Source of the DNA: Actinomycetes bacterium
GTDB taxonomy: Bacteria > Actinomycetota > Actinomycetes > Actinomycetales > Cellulomonadaceae
Length of the DNA stretch: 7,536 nt
Reading direction: 5' to 3'
Assembly: GCA_023428465.1 (NCBI GenBank)
Contig: JAEYXM010000282.1
Location: 1 to 7,536 of the forward strand
Shown: piece after piece, positions 5,219 through 7,536 of the stretch
How the letters are laid out: every line of letters begins with the position of its first letter
Numbering within the stretch: the stretch's first letter is position 1
Notes under the pieces: model-generated
What the model was told of the DNA's origin: nothing
The model's input: the letters and a program-made list of their open reading frames with translations, nothing else
Databases searched by the model: none
Made by a program: the position numbers and the translations under genes

Positions 5219-7536
5219 TCAACGCGATGAGCGCCGACGACGCGCGCGGCGTGCTGCCCGCAGCGATGCGGCCGACCACCGCGCCCGGAGCCGGTGCCGC
5301 CGCGGCACGGCGAGCCGCATGGCCCGGCGGGCCACCTCCACCTGCTGCCAGTACAGCTCGACCTGAGCCTCCGGCGGGTCACCGGGGCCGAAGACCGCCG
5401 CGTCGGCGCTCGCCGCGAGACCGGCGACGGTCCCGCCCACCCCCGGGGCCGTGCTGCCGCGCCCCTTCACCGGCCGCGGGAACGACCCGGCGAAGTGCAC
5501 CGCAGTCTCACGTCGCGTGGCCGTGGCCGGCGCGGCGCGCCGCAGGTCGCGGGCGTCGTCGAGCACCTCCAACCAGCCACCGACCACGCGCTGGACCGCA
5601 GGCCCGGTCGTGCGGCGCTTGCGACGCCGCCGCCGCTTCGCCAACGCGATGAACAGGAGCGGGAGCAGGAGCGCCAGGAGCGGCACGGACGCCGCGGCCG
5701 CGATCAGGACGACCGGCGTCCAGTCGGCCTCGTCGACGAGTTCCTCGCCCGTGTCCTGCGTCTGCGGCTGCTCGGTGTCCGCCTCGGGCGGGTCGACCGG
5801 CTCCGCGAGGGGCGGCGGAGGCTGGCGCACGACCGTGTCCGGTTCGCGCGGCGTCGGCTCGTCCTCCTCGCGCGGGGTCCGGCTCTCGTCCGGCGTGGGG
5901 TCGAAGGCCACCCAGCCGTGCCCGGCGAACTGGACCTCCACCCATGCCTCGATGTCGTCGCCCGTGACCACGACCGGCTCACCCTTCGGGCGTTCCCCGT
6001 CGGGGACGAAGCCGAGCACGACCCGCGCGGGCAGGCCGAGGTGGCGCGCCATCACAGCCATCGCGGACGCGTACTGCTCACCGTCGCCGACCATCGGGTC
6101 CGCGGAGAGCAGCGTCGTGATGCGGTCGGCACCGTGCCCGGACAGCGACGGCGCCTCGCCCTCCTCGACGCCGTGGCTGAAATAGCCCTGGGCGAGACGG
6201 TCCTGCAGGCTCGTCGCCATGAGCGCCGGGGTCGACGCCGACTGGGCCGCGTCGGCCGCGAAGACCACCGCGGCGTCGGGCACGCCACGGGCCTGCGGCA
6301 GGCGGGCCGGGCCCATCGTGGCGGCCTCGAGGTCGTCCGGTTCGGGGTCGACCGGCACGACGGCGTCGATCGTCAGGCGCGTGCCCGCCGGGATGCCGTC
6401 AGTGAGCACGGCCGTACCCGTGGCGTCGTTGTAGCGCAGGTCCGCCGCAAGGTCGACGGCGTCGGCGCCGCGGAACGTGATCTGCTCGGCGTAGCCGACC
6501 GTGGGCAGCCACACCATCGGCAGCTCGTGGATCTCGATGTCGACCTGTGCGTGGTCCCCGGAGACCGCGGTGTCGATCGTCTCGCCGACCCTGCGGAACG
6601 AGCCCGAGCCCTCGGACTGCTCGCTCCCGGCGACGTTCCAGACGACACCGTCGTAGGCGTCCATCGTGGCGAGCCGGATGCGCGCCCCCTCGGGCAGGCC
6701 TTCGACCGTGAACAGCTCGGTGTCCCGCAGGTCCTTGACGAACAGGCGGAAGCTCGACAGCGGGCTCGCCTGGTCGCGGGGGTCGAACGGCGGGACGAGC
6801 AGGTCCCGCAGGACGAAGCGCTGCGTACCGTCGACCAGCAAGGGGCCTGCGGCGAGGCCCACACCCACGACGCCCGCACCGACGACGGCGAGAGCGACGA
6901 TGCGACGCGGCGCCAGCGAGCCGCGCCGGGCGGCCACCCAGGGCAGCAGCAGCACGACGAGCGCGACGCCGGCCGGGCCGGGCTGCACGGTCGTCACCGA
7001 CCCCAGCAGCACCGCCACGCCCAGGACGGCGAGCGGCAGCATGGCCGCCCACGCGCCGCTGGGGCGGTGCCGGGTCCGCGTGGCGATCGTCACCGCGACC
7101 GCCGAACCCGCGAAGGCGAGCACGTACGGGGCCACCAGGACGTCTGCCGCGCCGCCGAGCCGCGGGTCGAGCGTCAGGACCTCCTTCCACACGCTCACGA
7201 CGCCCCGCAGGGTGCCCGTGACGGTGGTCAGGGACGGCAGCACGCCGGCGATCGCCGCCGTCGGCATCGCCAGGGCGCCCGAGAACGCCAGGTACACGAG
7301 GACGTGCACGCCGGACGTCAGGCCCGCGTCCCAGCGGCGGCGGGCCGCGAGGGCCGCGGTCCCGGCGCCCAGCACGACGCCGCCCACCGCGGTCGGGGCG
7401 AGACTCGCCAGGCCGTACACGGGGATGAGCGGGAGCAGGGCGATCAGCACGGCGAGGCCGAGCACGACGGCGTCGACGAGGACAGGCGGGCGCGACCCGC
7501 GGCCGCGGCGCCGGCGGGCGGGCGCGGGCGCCGGAC
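5219..7536 (-). CDS. TgpA/DUF3488-type membrane protein with a catalytically degenerate transglutaminase-like domain (5' end probably beyond window)
   Basis: Numbering is from the GTG at 7465, but the frame is open to the right edge without a start codon. The extension (…SRPPVLVDAV) completes the first helix as in relatives, so the true start is probably outside. About seven hydrophobic helices fill residues 1-208. An extracytoplasmic region follows with the conserved DPRDQASPLSSF (228-239), then a transglutaminase-like domain (about 430-525), a Pro/Glu-rich linker (529-570), a last helix (584-609), a basic stop-transfer run KRRRRRKRR, and a cytoplasmic DUF4129-like tail ending at residue 748. 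In active family members the core reads GDCEQ…HAW…DPTP. Here the Cys is Gly462 (VGDGEQYA) and the His is Glu506 (DDIEAWVEV), while Asp522 (FDPTPDE) is kept, so cross-linking or peptidase activity is not expected. A role as a binding or scaffold protein for type VII secretion is inferred from position. DUF58 and MoxR genes often precede such genes, beyond the window here. Confidence 0.9.
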   Translation of the reverse strand, partial: PAPAPARRRRGRGSRPPVLVDAVVLGLAVLIALLPLIPVYGLASLAPTAVGGVVLGAGTAALAARRRWDAGLTSGVHVLVYLAFSGALAMPTAAIAGVLPSLTTVTGTLRGVVSVWKEVLTLDPRLGGAADVLVAPYVLAFAGSAVAVTIATRTRHRPSGAWAAMLPLAVLGVAVLLGSVTTVQPGPAGVALVVLLLPWVAARRGSLAPRRIVALAVVGAGVVGVGLAAGPLLVDGTQRFVLRDLLVPPFDPRDQASPLSSFRLFVKDLRDTELFTVEGLPEGARIRLATMDAYDGVVWNVAGSEQSEGSGSFRRVGETIDTAVSGDHAQVDIEIHELPMVWLPTVGYAEQITFRGADAVDLAADLRYNDATGTAVLTDGIPAGTRLTIDAVVPVDPEPDDLEAATMGPARLPQARGVPDAAVVFAADAAQSASTPALMATSLQDRLAQGYFSHGVEEGEAPSLSGHGADRITTLLSADPMVGDGEQYASAMAVMARHLGLPARVVLGFVPDGERPKGEPVVVTGDDIEAWVEVQFAGHGWVAFDPTPDESRTPREEDEPTPREPDTVVRQPPPPLAEPVDPPEADTEQPQTQDTGEELVDEADWTPVVLIAAAASVPLLALLLPLLFIALAKRRRRRKRRTTGPAVQRVVGGWLEVLDDARDLRRAAPATATRRETAVHFAGSFPRPVKGRGSTAPGVGGTVAGLAASADAAVFGPGDPPEAQVELYWQQVEVARRAMRLAVPRRHRLRARWSAASLRAARRARRRRSSR

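Noticed and set aside
5106..5279. A 58-residue N-terminal extension of the 202-residue protein
   Set aside because: It would overlap the end of the tgpA-like gene, has no supporting ribosome-binding site, and adds a non-hydrophobic segment before an already typical basic-plus-helix N-terminus.
4774..5652. A plus-strand open frame spanning the 202-residue gene and the end of the tgpA-like gene
   Set aside because: Its product is Ala/Pro/Arg-rich low complexity, it crosses a hairpin and promoter region, and both opposing genes have clear membrane-protein character.
1..7536. CRISPR arrays, tRNA or rRNA genes, insertion sequences and WXG100 genes
   Set aside because: I found no regularly spaced direct repeats, RNA gene signatures, transposase motifs or short W-x-G proteins in the window.

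Overview
The window is strongly GC-rich DNA, with nearly all third codon positions G or C. It is most consistent with a high-GC actinomycete; a Cellulomonas-like member of the Micrococcales is my guess, not something the sequence proves. It holds part of a type VII (ESX/WXG100-type) secretion locus. No esxA/esxB-like WXG100 gene lies inside the window.

Layout. Bases 1-329 (minus strand, running off the left edge) carry the start of a protein with a ubiquitin-like N-terminal domain followed by the beginning of a membrane segment, as in EccD. A 143-bp divergent intergenic region (330-472) has one AT-rich island that can serve as a -10 element in both directions, followed by a structured leader for the next gene. 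Bases 473-4489 (plus) encode a complete 1,338-residue EccC, the FtsK/SpoIIIE-type motor of type VII secretion, with two N-terminal membrane helices and three ATPase domains. It converges, with only 7 bp between the stop codons, on a 202-residue single-span membrane protein of unknown function (4497-5105, minus). Upstream of that, also on the minus strand, is a large TgpA/DUF3488-type multi-spanning protein with a transglutaminase-like extracytoplasmic domain (5219 to the right edge, 5' end probably outside the window).

How the parts may work together. EccC supplies ATP-driven substrate recognition and EccD-like subunits form the membrane channel. The transglutaminase-like protein has lost two of its three catalytic residues (Cys to Gly and His to Glu, Asp kept), so it is probably a pseudoenzyme with a binding or scaffolding role at the outer face of the membrane. 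The 202-residue protein also projects a soluble domain to that side. The most noteworthy points are this pseudo-transglutaminase beside a secretion motor, the unknown membrane-anchored partner with a possible leaderless promoter, and the eccC leader. That leader has an AGGAGG in a hairpin loop and a possible six-codon upstream frame ending one base before the eccC ATG.
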